Origin: Acidobacteriota bacterium
GTDB lineage: Bacteria; Acidobacteriota; Blastocatellia; Pyrinomonadales; Pyrinomonadaceae
NCBI GenBank assembly: GCA_029781855.1
Contig: JAKOVX010000077.1
Location: 1-64,000, forward strand
DNA length: 64,000 nt
Direction: 5' to 3'
The notes under the pieces were generated by a model. That model was not told where the DNA came from, ran no database searches, and saw nothing but the letters and a program-made list of their open reading frames with translations. The position numbers and the translations under genes were made by a program. This document shows positions 30,008 through 38,274 of this stretch, in pieces. Each line of letters opens with the position of its first letter. The stretch's first letter is position 1.

Positions 30008-30538
30008 ATGGCCCTTATCGAGACAGAACGTCTTCTCATCCGACCGATCACGCAGGACGACCTGTCGTGGCTTGTGGAAATGCGTTCTGCCCCTGCGGTA
30101 AACAGGTATATGGGCGGCCCGGCGATGCAGAATGCCGACAGGCTTGCCGAACGAATGAAATTCTATCTCTCGAGTAACGAGAAGTTCGGTTTCGGATTTT
30201 CGGTTATGTCGCTAAAGAGCAATGGCGATCGGATCGGTACCAGCGGCCTCGTCCCGCTCGCCGACACGGGCGAGATCGAGATCGGATACAATCTCTCGGA
30301 AAAGTATTGGCGGCAGGGTTTCGGTTACGAATGTGCGATGGCTTGGCTCCGCTTCGGATTTGAGACCGCCGGCCTCGAACGCATCGTCGCGGTTGCCCAT
30401 CCGGAAAACATCGGGTCGTGGCGTATCATGGAAAAATGCGGCATGCGATTTGAAAAGACGGGCCGGCATTACGAAATGGATGTCGTTTATTACGGCATCT
30501 CGCGAGAGGAGTTTCTCGGCCAGAATTCGAATTTATGA
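30008..30538 (+). CDS. GNAT acetyltransferase (RimJ/RimL type)
   Basis: This 176-residue GNAT protein starts with IETERLLIRPITQDDL, carries the acetyl-CoA-binding stretch LSEKYWRQGFGYECAMAWLRF and ends with HPENIGSWRIMEKCGMRFE. It probably N-acetylates a protein or small-molecule amine; the substrate is unknown. The ATG at 30008, 5 bases after the pdxH stop, is preferred over longer starts. Its TGA overlaps the next ATG (ATGA). Confidence 0.88.
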   Translation: MALIETERLLIRPITQDDLSWLVEMRSAPAVNRYMGGPAMQNADRLAERMKFYLSSNEKFGFGFSVMSLKSNGDRIGTSGLVPLADTGEIEIGYNLSEKYWRQGFGYECAMAWLRFGFETAGLERIVAVAHPENIGSWRIMEKCGMRFEKTGRHYEMDVVYYGISREEFLGQNSNL

Positions 30539-31068
30539 AGCCGAACATTCCAAAGCTGATCTTTGCGGTCATGGCGAGCCTGTACATTCTCTGGATCGCC
30601 TACGACCCGATGCAGGGCAGTTTTTTGGACAATGTCGATCTGCCGATCCACGAAACCGGCCACCTGCTCTTCAGGCCGTTCGGTGAATTCATGATGGTAG
30701 CCGGCGGGTCGCTTTTTCAGGTGATCTTTCCGCTGGTCTTTGTCGGGTACTTTGCGTTTTGGCAGCGGAGCTTTTACTCGGCGGCGATCGTCCTGCTATG
30801 GGTCGGGCAGAGCATTTTGAACGTCTGGGTCTACGCGTCGGACGCTGTCGTGATGAAGCTCGTCCTGACCAGCGGTTTCACCGGCAGCGAGGGCAGTTTT
30901 CATGATTGGAATTATTTGCTGACGGCAACGGGCCTGCTCGATTCGACCAAAGGTGTGGCTAAAGTGATACGCTTTATAGGTACGCTGACAATTATCGCCG
31001 CGAGTGCCGCGGCGGTTTATTTTTCGTTGCAGAACCTTGCGAACGAAGAAGAATTCGAAGAGATATGA
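30535..31068 (+). CDS. Hypothetical multi-pass membrane protein
   Basis: This 177-residue protein has about four hydrophobic segments. The conserved-looking stretch DLPIHETGHLLFRPFGEFM contains HETGH, which resembles a zinc-peptidase HExxH variant or the HExGH pattern of M50-like proteins. I cannot assign a family with certainty. It overlaps both neighbours by four bases (ATGA), so translation is coupled through the operon. Confidence 0.75.
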   Translation: MKPNIPKLIFAVMASLYILWIAYDPMQGSFLDNVDLPIHETGHLLFRPFGEFMMVAGGSLFQVIFPLVFVGYFAFWQRSFYSAAIVLLWVGQSILNVWVYASDAVVMKLVLTSGFTGSEGSFHDWNYLLTATGLLDSTKGVAKVIRFIGTLTIIAASAAAVYFSLQNLANEEEFEEI

Positions 31069-31850
31069 AAATAACGCTCATCACAGGAGCCTCGAGCGGC
31101 ATAGGCGAAGCATTCGCCCGACGGCTGGCTGCCGAAAAGCACGATCTGTTGCTCGTGGCACGTTCCGAAAAGGCACTGCACGAATTGTGCGATGAGCTGA
31201 TGCTCACACATCACATAACCGCCCATTATATGGTTCTCGACCTGACCGAACACGGTGCCGACGCGGAGCTCTGGGCTGAGACTGAAAAGCACAAATTCGA
31301 GGTCGACTGGCTGATCAATAACGCGGGCTACGGTTCGGTCGGCGATTTTTCCAAGCTCGACCGCGAGAACGAGTTGAAAATGATCGACCTCAATATCCGT
31401 TCTCTCGTCGCCCTGACGCACCGTTATCTCGGGCCGATGCGTGAACGGAAAAGCGGAAAGATCATCAACGTGTCGTCGGCCGCCGGGTTTCAGCCGATCC
31501 CATTTATGGCAACGTACGCGGCGACCAAAGCGTTCGTTTCGTCATTCTCGGAGGCGATCGCCGAGGAAAACGCGCCCTACGGTATTCAGGTACTTGCCTT
31601 GTGTCCGGGTTCGACGAAGACCAATTTTTTCAACGCCTCGGGGATCGACAGGCCAATTCAGGTGAAGGGCCAGCAGACCGTCGACGATGTAATCGAGACG
31701 GCTATGAAAGCCATCGCAGGCGGCCGGAGAAAGGTCGTTTCGGGTTTTGCGAACAAGGTCGGAGCCTTTCTGGGCGGGCACGCGCCGCATTTTCTGTCGT
31801 CGTGGGCAATGGCCAAGGCACTCAGGTCGAAATACCAGGGAGACAAATGA
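31065..31850 (+). CDS. Short-chain dehydrogenase/reductase
   Basis: This 261-residue SDR has the cofactor motif TGASSGIGEAFA, the NNAGYG strand, and catalytic Ser-Tyr-Lys in SSAAGFQPIPFMATYAATKA. It is close to the DltE/YqjQ-like classical SDRs. Substrate is unknown. It overlaps both neighbouring genes by ATGA junctions. Confidence 0.92.
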   Translation: MKITLITGASSGIGEAFARRLAAEKHDLLLVARSEKALHELCDELMLTHHITAHYMVLDLTEHGADAELWAETEKHKFEVDWLINNAGYGSVGDFSKLDRENELKMIDLNIRSLVALTHRYLGPMRERKSGKIINVSSAAGFQPIPFMATYAATKAFVSSFSEAIAEENAPYGIQVLALCPGSTKTNFFNASGIDRPIQVKGQQTVDDVIETAMKAIAGGRRKVVSGFANKVGAFLGGHAPHFLSSWAMAKALRSKYQGDK

Positions 31851-32677
31851 GATTTACCGTCCTCGGCAGCGGATCGACCGGCAATTCGGTGCTGATCTCG
31901 ACCGAAAAGACCAACGTCCTTGTCGACGCCGGGATGAGCGCCCGCGAGATACTGCGTCGGCTCGGCGAAATGGGCGTTTCGCCCGATTCGCTGGACGCGG
32001 TGCTCGTCACGCACGAACACAGCGACCACGCCGGCGGCCTGCGGGTGCTGCTCCGGTCGGTTGACTGTCCGGTCTATATCTCTAAAGCAACTGAGGACTC
32101 TTTCTACGACACGCGGGCCGGCGGGCTCAACGGCGACAGTGAATCCTCAAAGCGCCAAACCGCCCTCCGCGAAAGAACGGTCGAGATCGAATCGACCCGC
32201 GAATTCCGCATCGGCGACCTTGATTTTGAGCCTTTCAGCGTGCCGCACGACGCGGCTGATAACTTCGGTTTTGTCGCGAAAAAGGACGGCGTGAGGGTCG
32301 CGACGCTGATGGATTTTGGCCATATTACGGACCTGATAAAGGAGAAATTGACCGGCTGCGACGCGATCGTTGTTGAGTCAAATCACAGCCGCGATATGCT
32401 GCGGGCGTGCTCGGTCTACACCTGGGAACTGAAGCAGCGGATCATGTCCCGGACCGGGCATCTCTCCAACGAAGACCTCGGCGACTGGCTCCAAAACGAC
32501 TTTGACGGCCGGGCCCGGCACATCGTCCTCGCCCACCTGTCGCAGCGTGCCAACGAACCGCACCTCGCCCGGCTGATGGCCGAGACCGCCCTTCAAATGC
32601 GTGCCCCGCTCTTCCGCGCCGAGACGAAGATCACGATCTCGCATCACAAGCAGCCGACCGAGTGGATCGCGTTTTAA
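31847..32677 (+). CDS. MBL-fold metallohydrolase (YycJ/WalJ-like)
   Basis: This 276-residue metallo-beta-lactamase-fold protein starts MRFTVLGSGSTGNSVLI and has the zinc motif THEHSDHAGG, followed by VPHDAADNFGF and LAHLSQRANEP. It matches the WalJ/YycJ group of DNA 5'-exonuclease-like proteins. The ATG at 31847 overlaps the SDR stop (ATGA). It ends the operon; downstream is a long non-coding stretch with a tandem repeat. Confidence 0.92.
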   Translation: MRFTVLGSGSTGNSVLISTEKTNVLVDAGMSAREILRRLGEMGVSPDSLDAVLVTHEHSDHAGGLRVLLRSVDCPVYISKATEDSFYDTRAGGLNGDSESSKRQTALRERTVEIESTREFRIGDLDFEPFSVPHDAADNFGFVAKKDGVRVATLMDFGHITDLIKEKLTGCDAIVVESNHSRDMLRACSVYTWELKQRIMSRTGHLSNEDLGDWLQNDFDGRARHIVLAHLSQRANEPHLARLMAETALQMRAPLFRAETKITISHHKQPTEWIAF

Positions 32678-33460
32678 GGGGTGCCCCCCGAGCAAGTGAA
32701 AATTTTGAGCGGAACGTGTTTTTATGTTTTTTGCCGGAAAAAATGGCGAACGGCGGCAAAGCCTGTAATAGCAGTGGTCAGGCGCACTCGATACCCGTCT
32801 CAGGCGCACTCAAACCCCCTCTCAGGCGCACTCGATACCCCCCTCAGGCGCAATGTTTACCCCTCTCAGGCGCTATGTTTCTGATCGAAATTTTAGGGCT
32901 GAAATGCCGCTTTGTTGCATACGATCCGCGGATGCTCATTTAATGGCGTATTTTTGCGGGCTTTTAGTGGCGCATTAACCTACGAAAAATTCGCTTTTCG
33001 GGTGCGCAGCGGTGACCGGTATCTCGGCGGGTATTTCTTCGCGTGTATGACCAAGGACCGCGAACCGGCATTCCGCCGTTGATTGCGGTGTTCATCGGAC
33101 CCGATAGCCCCAATGATCTCTCCGCTGATATTTGTCTTGATGACGGTGACGTGAACGTTCGCTGGTGCGCAGAAGACGGGATGGGCCGCAGGTGGGATGC
33201 CGACATCGCCGCCTTTTACCCCGCTACCGGCGACGTTGTCCTCGCCCTTCTTCGATAGGCTATTTGCTTCCTGATTTTGGATTCTGACCGCTAAGAACTG
33301 CTCGTCTGCTGCGGCCATCTCTCAATTTGCGCATAATTCAGGCTCAATGTTTTAAGCCCGATTTTTCTGCGACACATCTTATTTACAAAACTTGCGCCAT
33401 TTCATTCCACGTTTTGAATCTCTTAATGCCGGATCGGCGGATCCGTCCAAAACCCGCTAT
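32678..33460. other. Long intergenic region with tandem repeat and uncertain short frames
   Basis: About 780 bases hold no convincing gene. The first 200 bases contain a 22-bp tandem repeat. From about 32980 to 33320 both strands have medium-length open frames (a plus frame 33043-33258 and a minus frame 32980-33318) with no start-site support and no recognised domain. They may be a decayed gene. The last 140 bases are AT-rich and lead into the minus-strand membrane protein gene. Confidence 0.6.
32779..32880 (+). repeat. 22-bp tandem repeat, five copies
   Basis: Five copies of a unit beginning CAGGCGCACTCGATACCC start at 32779, 32801, 32823, 32844 and 32867 (spacings 22, 22, 21, 23). The first and third copies are most alike; the last two drift to CAATGTTTACC and CTATGTTT. 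There are no unique spacers between units, so this is not a CRISPR array. Confidence 0.9.
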
Positions 33461-33976
33461 TTATGACGGTTCTTCCTTCTGTATTCGACTTTCAGGATTC
33501 TCATGCATTAGATACTTTGCTCTTAGTCGTGAAAATTTCATCGTATCCTTAACGCTAAGGGCCGATGCGATCAGACTATACGAGAAAAGAAATTCGAAAG
33601 CGAGAAAGAATATATTGAACTGGGCGTATCCGTCGGGGTGCTTTTTCAAGAAATAGTCAGTTGCCAAATATAAAACAATTGAGTAAATCAGGCTCAAAAA
33701 TAACATTAGAAGGGTGACTCCAAATGTGTCGAGTAAAGCCGTAAAATCGCCTTCTTCCTCAAGAAACCTAATGAAATCATTGTCAGAAGACGCCATTATG
33801 ATAGCGAGCGAGGCAAAGAAGAGCGAAAAAACAATTGAAAGTACCGAAATACCGACGCTATAGAAAGAAATTGTGAAAGATGCGTTCAGCGTAGCAGGCA
33901 AAAACACCGCTGTTACCAGCGTTATGAACAATGCCAGGACTGTATCCCAGCTTAAAACGATCGTTCTGATCTTCAT
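33461..33976 (-). CDS. Four-helix membrane protein of unknown family
   Basis: This 171-residue protein has four predicted membrane helices (about residues 10-30, 37-60, 84-108 and 118-140) in two hairpins joined by a charged loop (ASSDNDFIRFLEEEGDF). A basic, hydrophilic C-terminal tail of about 30 residues follows. No family is recognised. Its ATG overlaps the stop of the preceding soluble protein gene by one base (TAATG), so the two are made together. Codon use is more AT-rich than in the housekeeping genes nearby, which suggests acquisition. A membrane effector partnered with a soluble sensor is one reading, but nothing in the sequence proves it. Confidence 0.8.
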   Translation of the reverse strand: MKIRTIVLSWDTVLALFITLVTAVFLPATLNASFTISFYSVGISVLSIVFSLFFASLAIIMASSDNDFIRFLEEEGDFTALLDTFGVTLLMLFLSLIYSIVLYLATDYFLKKHPDGYAQFNIFFLAFEFLFSYSLIASALSVKDTMKFSRLRAKYLMHENPESRIQKEEPS

Positions 33977-34809
33977 TAATTTGTACGGTCAATTATGTTT
34001 AGTAAAGTTTGATAAATCTGTTCTAGTAGATCCGCTGGTTTCTCGAGATCCGGCGAAACATCCTGAAATACGTCGCGTTCGCTATCACTAGTGCTTATCG
34101 TTTTCTCGCCACCATTTTCATCTATCCCAGAAACACGGGAACTTCCGTAACCGTCCTCTGACATCAGAAACTTATTTTCCGTCTCGTCATCAATAAGAAT
34201 TCGCCCTTTGTTCGCGGTACTTTCCTGAATTTCTCGGTACTTGTCGATGTGGTTCTTCTGCAGCCTTTCGTCAATTGCGCGCCAACGTTCATCGAAATTT
34301 GGATTTGAAGGGAAAAGTGTAATGGAAACCTTCTTGATTGACTTATACTTGCGAACCCTTTCAATAAACGAGTATCTTTCCTTTATTGGCGAAATATTGA
34401 AACTCGTAAAGAAATTCTCGTGGTTTTGTTCGAATAATTTCGAAGAAATTCCAATAAAAGTCTGCGGGCTGATTGCGCGCGGAACCTCGCAAAACATCAA
34501 TAGACTCCATCGCGGATCGATTATGAATCTAGCTCTCCCCATTACTTTATTTGGTACATACTCGGAGTCGATTTTGCGGGTCCTCTCATTAACCACTTGT
34601 TCTTGATCGTCCGGGTCATACTTAACAAGTTCCCCAGCGATATAGTCACTTCCGTCAAATTCAAACACTTCGGTATCAATGAATCTGTAAACGAAACCGC
34701 GTTGCTCCGTAAACGCCTCATTTCTCAAACCATCTAATAAGATTTCTAATTTCGTCGACGCGGCTCTTGCCGACATTAGGGTATATCGCGTGAAGAATAA
34801 TTTGGGCAT
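33976..34809 (-). CDS. Soluble protein of unknown family, partner of the four-helix protein
   Basis: This 277-residue protein has no signal peptide or membrane segment. The N-terminal two thirds is an alpha/beta domain (MPKLFFTRYTLMSARAAS..., RFIIDPRWSLLMFCEVPRA, KKVSITLFPSNPNFDERW). The last 80 residues are acidic and low-complexity and end in a short helix. I do not recognise the family. The start is fixed by AAGGAGG 7 bases upstream of the ATG and by a promoter (TTGACC, 17 bases, TACGAT) further up. This same leader is repeated at 36.9 kb. It overlaps the membrane gene by one base. Confidence 0.8.
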   Translation of the reverse strand: MPKLFFTRYTLMSARAASTKLEILLDGLRNEAFTEQRGFVYRFIDTEVFEFDGSDYIAGELVKYDPDDQEQVVNERTRKIDSEYVPNKVMGRARFIIDPRWSLLMFCEVPRAISPQTFIGISSKLFEQNHENFFTSFNISPIKERYSFIERVRKYKSIKKVSITLFPSNPNFDERWRAIDERLQKNHIDKYREIQESTANKGRILIDDETENKFLMSEDGYGSSRVSGIDENGGEKTISTSDSERDVFQDVSPDLEKPADLLEQIYQTLLNIIDRTN

Positions 34810-34876
34810 GTGGTTGCCTCCTTTTTGGAATTGAGTGGAACGATCGTAAACCTAATTCGATTCTCGGTCAAATTTT
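34807..34876 (-). repeat. Promoter-leader repeat, copy A
   Basis: About 70 bases are shared with copy B at 36865-36935 in the same orientation, roughly 80% identical by eye with one single-base gap. Reading leftward it contains TTGACC (34866-34871), a 17-base spacer, TACGAT (34843-34848), an AAGGAGG ribosome site and the ATG of the soluble-protein gene. Conservation is highest in these functional elements and lowest in the spacer between the two boxes. Confidence 0.8.
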
Positions 34877-34919
34877 TGGTGGCCACACACTTTTGTTAGT
34901 GGGGCTTCGGGCCATGGAG

Positions 34920-35870
34920 TCAGCGAGTCCAACAGACTCCACAATAGTAGCCGATATCGAATGAGTAAGACTTGAGCTCGCCGTATCCGGCAGGAGCATG
35001 ATATTCAGTAAACAAATAATGCTCACCTATAAAGCCTGGACATTTTGGACAAGAATTGGCTTGGTATCGTCTGCTGACGGTCCCGCTAAATTGTTCCTTT
35101 ATGTTAACACCGTTCTGCCGTGCGATTTCGATCTCGCCTTTGAAAAATTGACTTGGACCTATTGAACTTCCACGATCATAAGGTTCCTCGATGACCGCCA
35201 GTTTCATAACTGAGTGACATCTCCAACATTCGGCCTCAATGATGGACATTTTCGTCTTGTGTTGGTAATGACCGCACCTCTCACATTTTGGGTTTCGGCA
35301 TATCGAAACCAAATCAGGTCGAGATATTTTGAGTTCCAAATCATCCAGATCCATGTCGGACTCAAGATCGAACTGAATCAATGCGATATTGTTATCTTTG
35401 TAAAATTTCAAAGCGTTATCGTCCGGTCGATGGGTAACCACAACCTCCACGACCGCAAATACGTTTCCCGACTCGTCAAGCAAAGCGATGTCTGGCTGGC
35501 AGACGGTCATATTGTATTCAACGGCGACTTTCTTAGCTCTCTTTATCAAATTACCCGAGTGCTCGTCGTAACAGTGTCCGCATTGCCAGTAGAATTGCAG
35601 GGTCCGGTTTAAGGAAATGTGCTCGAGGATCTTTTGAGAAAGTAGAGTCTTGAAGGAATAGTGCAGTGCCGTTTCCGGTGTGCAATTGGGTGTGAGCGTA
35701 CGATGTGCAAAGTGCGGACGTTTAGAACCAGGTCCAGTTCGCCCGCTCTTCCTTAGGATCAATTCGGTCTTGCAGACCGTACAAAAGAACTCATTGCCTT
35801 TTTCAGCATCCCTTGCTTTTATTAGATTTCCGTCTCCGTCACTTCCGACGATGTAAAGAATCTTCCTCAT
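34920..35870 (-). CDS. Competence protein CoiA-like, zinc finger plus nuclease-like domain
   Basis: This 316-residue protein has an N-terminal zinc finger of the CoiA type (FFCTVCKTELILRKSG then KRPHFAHR). The following domain contains CQPDIALLDESGNVFAVVEV, matching the PD-(D/E)XK-like core of CoiA-family proteins, here with E-V-V rather than E-x-K. The C-terminal third has three more CxxC pairs (CRNPKCERCGH, CWRCHS, CPKCPG) and ends CGVCWTR. CoiA proteins act in DNA uptake and recombination, while many genomic homologues lie in accessory islands. The ATG at 35870 fits the family start; a TTG at 35939 is less likely. Confidence 0.75.
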   Translation of the reverse strand: MRKILYIVGSDGDGNLIKARDAEKGNEFFCTVCKTELILRKSGRTGPGSKRPHFAHRTLTPNCTPETALHYSFKTLLSQKILEHISLNRTLQFYWQCGHCYDEHSGNLIKRAKKVAVEYNMTVCQPDIALLDESGNVFAVVEVVVTHRPDDNALKFYKDNNIALIQFDLESDMDLDDLELKISRPDLVSICRNPKCERCGHYQHKTKMSIIEAECWRCHSVMKLAVIEEPYDRGSSIGPSQFFKGEIEIARQNGVNIKEQFSGTVSRRYQANSCPKCPGFIGEHYLFTEYHAPAGYGELKSYSFDIGYYCGVCWTR

Positions 35871-36129
35871 ACCGAATTTATCTGCCGACGGCTCTGAAAG
35901 GTTCCAGCCGAAATTTAGACAAGAAGATACCGAACGCAAAAATCCCTTATGACATTTGTACCGGAAGTGAATAACGCTTACCGCGCAAAAGACGTCACCG
36001 TTTACTGGCTCTCGCGATTTTTACACCTGTCGCCCGCGACGGCGGCCTCACTGGATATTCGTGTACAGGTTACCGAGGGTCAAAACCCGAGGCTTATGTC
36101 GGCTGCGCCGATCGGCAGTGTTAACACAT

Positions 36130-36741
36130 TCAGCGTGGAAGCCTGATGCCAGCGAGTTTCCAATCGCCGATCCAGTGGCGCTCGAAGACCAAAGATACTA
36201 TCTTCCCGTCTGGGTTTAAGACATTTACCCTGAATTCACCAAAAGACTCATACGAGAAATTGGCGTCGCCCGACAAAAACGGGTTCGATTCCCTGGTCTC
36301 CTTGGTTTGTGTAGCATTGGTCGGGGCTGGAACGATCTGACCGTCCATCATCCTCTCAATACCCTGCGGCGTAACCATGGCGTCAACCATATTGTTGACT
36401 AGTGCGGGTGCGAGCATCATCCCAATTCCGGCGAAAGGATTGTTTCTCATTGAACTATCGTTAGACATTTTGTCCATCATCGCCGCGTTTAACTCCGCTT
36501 TGAGATTCTCCTTGAACACAGGAAAGTCAATGTAGCTTGCGAAACGCTTTCCATCTTTCGCAATAGCGGCGTTACGCATGCCCCAAACAGTAATAAACGG
36601 AGAAAGCGCGACATACCCGAGGGATACTAAGAACAAGGCAATTAGGGCGACTGCTCCTGTCACAATCCATTTGTTGTTCGGGTTACTTGTCGGTTCAATG
36701 TAGTGATCTGACAGCTTTTGATAATTGTAAATTGATTCCAT
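36130..36741 (-). CDS. DUF2939-like membrane protein
   Basis: This 203-residue protein has one membrane helix at about residues 27-50, followed by SPFITVWGMRNAAIAKDGKRFASYIDFPVFKENLK. That is the DUF2939 pattern of a residue-rich periplasmic domain beginning with a helix and a YVDFP-like motif. The C-terminal part is beta-rich (FRVNVLNPDGKIVSLVFERHWIGDWKLAGI). AAAGGAG lies 8 bases before the ATG. Function is unknown. It is located inside the segment bounded by the two promoter-leader repeats. Confidence 0.78.
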   Translation of the reverse strand: MESIYNYQKLSDHYIEPTSNPNNKWIVTGAVALIALFLVSLGYVALSPFITVWGMRNAAIAKDGKRFASYIDFPVFKENLKAELNAAMMDKMSNDSSMRNNPFAGIGMMLAPALVNNMVDAMVTPQGIERMMDGQIVPAPTNATQTKETRESNPFLSGDANFSYESFGEFRVNVLNPDGKIVSLVFERHWIGDWKLAGIRLPR

Positions 36742-36864
36742 ATTGAGAGCTCCTTTGTTAATTGAGACGAGATTCGGCGATTGACCAATCCCGACCTCAA
36801 TGCTGCGGTTTTCTGTCCCGAAATCAGGATCGATAGGCGCTAGGACTTATTTTAGATTTCCGGA

Positions 36865-36935
36865 CATGTGGTTGCCCTCCTATTTGGTGTTGAGTGAAAC
36901 GATGGTAGACCTAAATAGGTATGAGGTCAAATTTC
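36865..36935 (-). repeat. Promoter-leader repeat, copy B (no gene attached)
   Basis: Homologous to copy A at 34807-34876. Reading leftward it keeps TTGACC (36925-36930), a 17-base spacer, TACCAT (36902-36907), an AGGAGGG ribosome site and an ATG at 36867, but the frame behind that ATG stops after six codons. The promoter could still drive the DUF2939 gene that starts 126 bases further left. Confidence 0.78.
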
Positions 36936-37015
36936 GGATAGTTCGAGGTAGATGGTCGCCCGCGAAGGCGATGTTCGGGTTGTGCGTTACCGCCAGTAGA
37001 AGTAAATTGAAGGTT

Positions 37016-37627
37016 GTGAAAAACGAACAGGAGATAGACCTTTTTCCGAGAATTCGTCAGAAGCCGCGGACTGGTGATGAATCTCTGCATTCGGATGGGC
37101 GGGCGTTGGACGTTTCCGTCAAGGATTTCTGGCGGTGGAGTTCGTCCGATCTGTTGAGCAACACGACGAGAGGTATATTCGCAGAATTTGTCGTTGCGAA
37201 TGCTCTTGGGGTATCGCTCGACGAGGTGCGGGATGAATGGGGAGCCTTCGATCTGCTCACGCCTAAAGGCGTTAAGGTCGAGGTCAAGTCGGCCGCTTAT
37301 ATTCAAAGTTGGCATCAGACGAGACTGTCGAAAATTAGTTTCCGTGTTCCAAAGACGACCGGCTGGTATGCGGAGACTAACGCCTTCGACCCGGAACCTC
37401 GGCGGCAGGCCGATGTTTATGTCTTTGCGTTGCTCGCCCATAAGGAGCAAGAGACGATCGATCCGCTCGATGTCAGCCAATGGCATTTTTACGTTTTGCC
37501 GACCACGGTCCTGAACGAACGGACACGAAGCCAGCACTCGATAGCTCTTCGGAGCCTCGCTGTCCTTTCCGGCGGACCGGTTTCGTATTCGGATCTAAGA
37601 AATAAGGTCCTCGATGCCGCGCGGTGA
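37016..37627 (+). CDS. PD-(D/E)XK nuclease-like protein of unknown function
   Basis: This 203-residue protein has the core of a restriction-endonuclease-like fold: Glu57 in RGIFAEFVVANALG, Asp79 in EWGAFDLLTPKG and the EVK triplet (Glu89, Lys91) in VKVEVKSAAYIQSWHQ. The conserved tail reads RRQADVYVFALLAH...SQWHFYVLPT...TRSQHSIALRSL. The open frame continues upstream to 36800, but the first part overlaps promoter repeat B, whose homologue at 34.8 kb is non-coding. The GTG at 37016 with AAGG upstream is therefore my preferred start; ATG 36902 is the alternative. No methyltransferase is adjacent, so a restriction role is not shown. Confidence 0.72.
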   Translation: MKNEQEIDLFPRIRQKPRTGDESLHSDGRALDVSVKDFWRWSSSDLLSNTTRGIFAEFVVANALGVSLDEVRDEWGAFDLLTPKGVKVEVKSAAYIQSWHQTRLSKISFRVPKTTGWYAETNAFDPEPRRQADVYVFALLAHKEQETIDPLDVSQWHFYVLPTTVLNERTRSQHSIALRSLAVLSGGPVSYSDLRNKVLDAAR

Positions 37628-38274
37628 TTTCGAAGGCGTTCGATCGAGAACCGCCCCGGCGGGACTAGAAATCAGAAATCAGTAGGAAGAGGGGGGGCGG
37701 GACGGAGCGTTGTCGCCCGATGCCCGGACGAAGCCGGGCCGGGCTCCGGGACTCATTCGGATGCACTTTGTCCACGCTCTAAAGAGCGTGGCAATTCGCA
37801 AGACGGCCGGGATCGGGCGGAGCGGGATGTGCCCGAGCGCAGCGCGGGTTTCCGACACTGCCTGCAGTGAAGAACCCACCCGTTACCACAGGTGGTTCTG
37901 ACAAAAGCGGCTCGCGTTGAGTGTTCCGCCCTTACTGACGTGCGGGCTTGTGCAGAGGCGGGATGGGGCCGGGCGCAGTGCGGGCAGGCTTGCCGGACCG
38001 TGTGACTTCTAAATGAACTTTGAAAGTCGGCGGAGCCGACGACCTATTTGTAGCCCACAGTGATAACTGTGGGAAAGATGTCATTCATCAAACGCGAGCC
38101 GTTGGAAACGGCGGTATAAAGGATCGCATTATCGTTATGCCGCCGCCTCCAACGGCTCTTTAACGGTTATTCCGGTTTACCCACATCTTGCGATCTGAGC
38201 TACAACCATATCACCGTCTCCGACGGTTTTCAGAGAACAGGGACTGCGGGTAGACAAAAATCAGAAGATAGAAA
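37628..38274. other. Hairpin-rich intergenic block (REP-like)
   Basis: About 650 bases have no gene. They hold several strong inverted repeats: CCACGCTCT/AGAGCGTGG (37772-37791), CCCACAG/CTGTGGG with loop TGATAA (38054-38073), GTCGGCGGAGCCGAC near 38026-38040, and an 11-bp perfect pair GAGCCGTTGGA/TCCAACGGCTC (38096-38106 with 38148-38158). Heptamer-like AAATCAG repeats flank the block at about 37672 and 38258-38287. The layout resembles clusters of REP or BIME elements, but no REP-associated transposase is in the window. Confidence 0.65.

Noticed and set aside
32779..32880. CRISPR array
   Set aside because: Units are contiguous with no spacers of constant length and no cas genes are present.
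32980..33318. Overlapping medium open frames on both strands
   Set aside because: No ribosome site, no recognised domain, and frames compete on both strands; kept only as part of the intergenic description.
35949..36146. 65-residue plus-strand frame that vaguely resembles the C-terminal part of a HigA-type antitoxin (LSRFLHLSPATAASLDI)
   Set aside because: It lacks the helix-turn-helix core, has no ribosome site, overlaps the end of the DUF2939 gene, and no toxin is adjacent. At best it is a decayed fragment.
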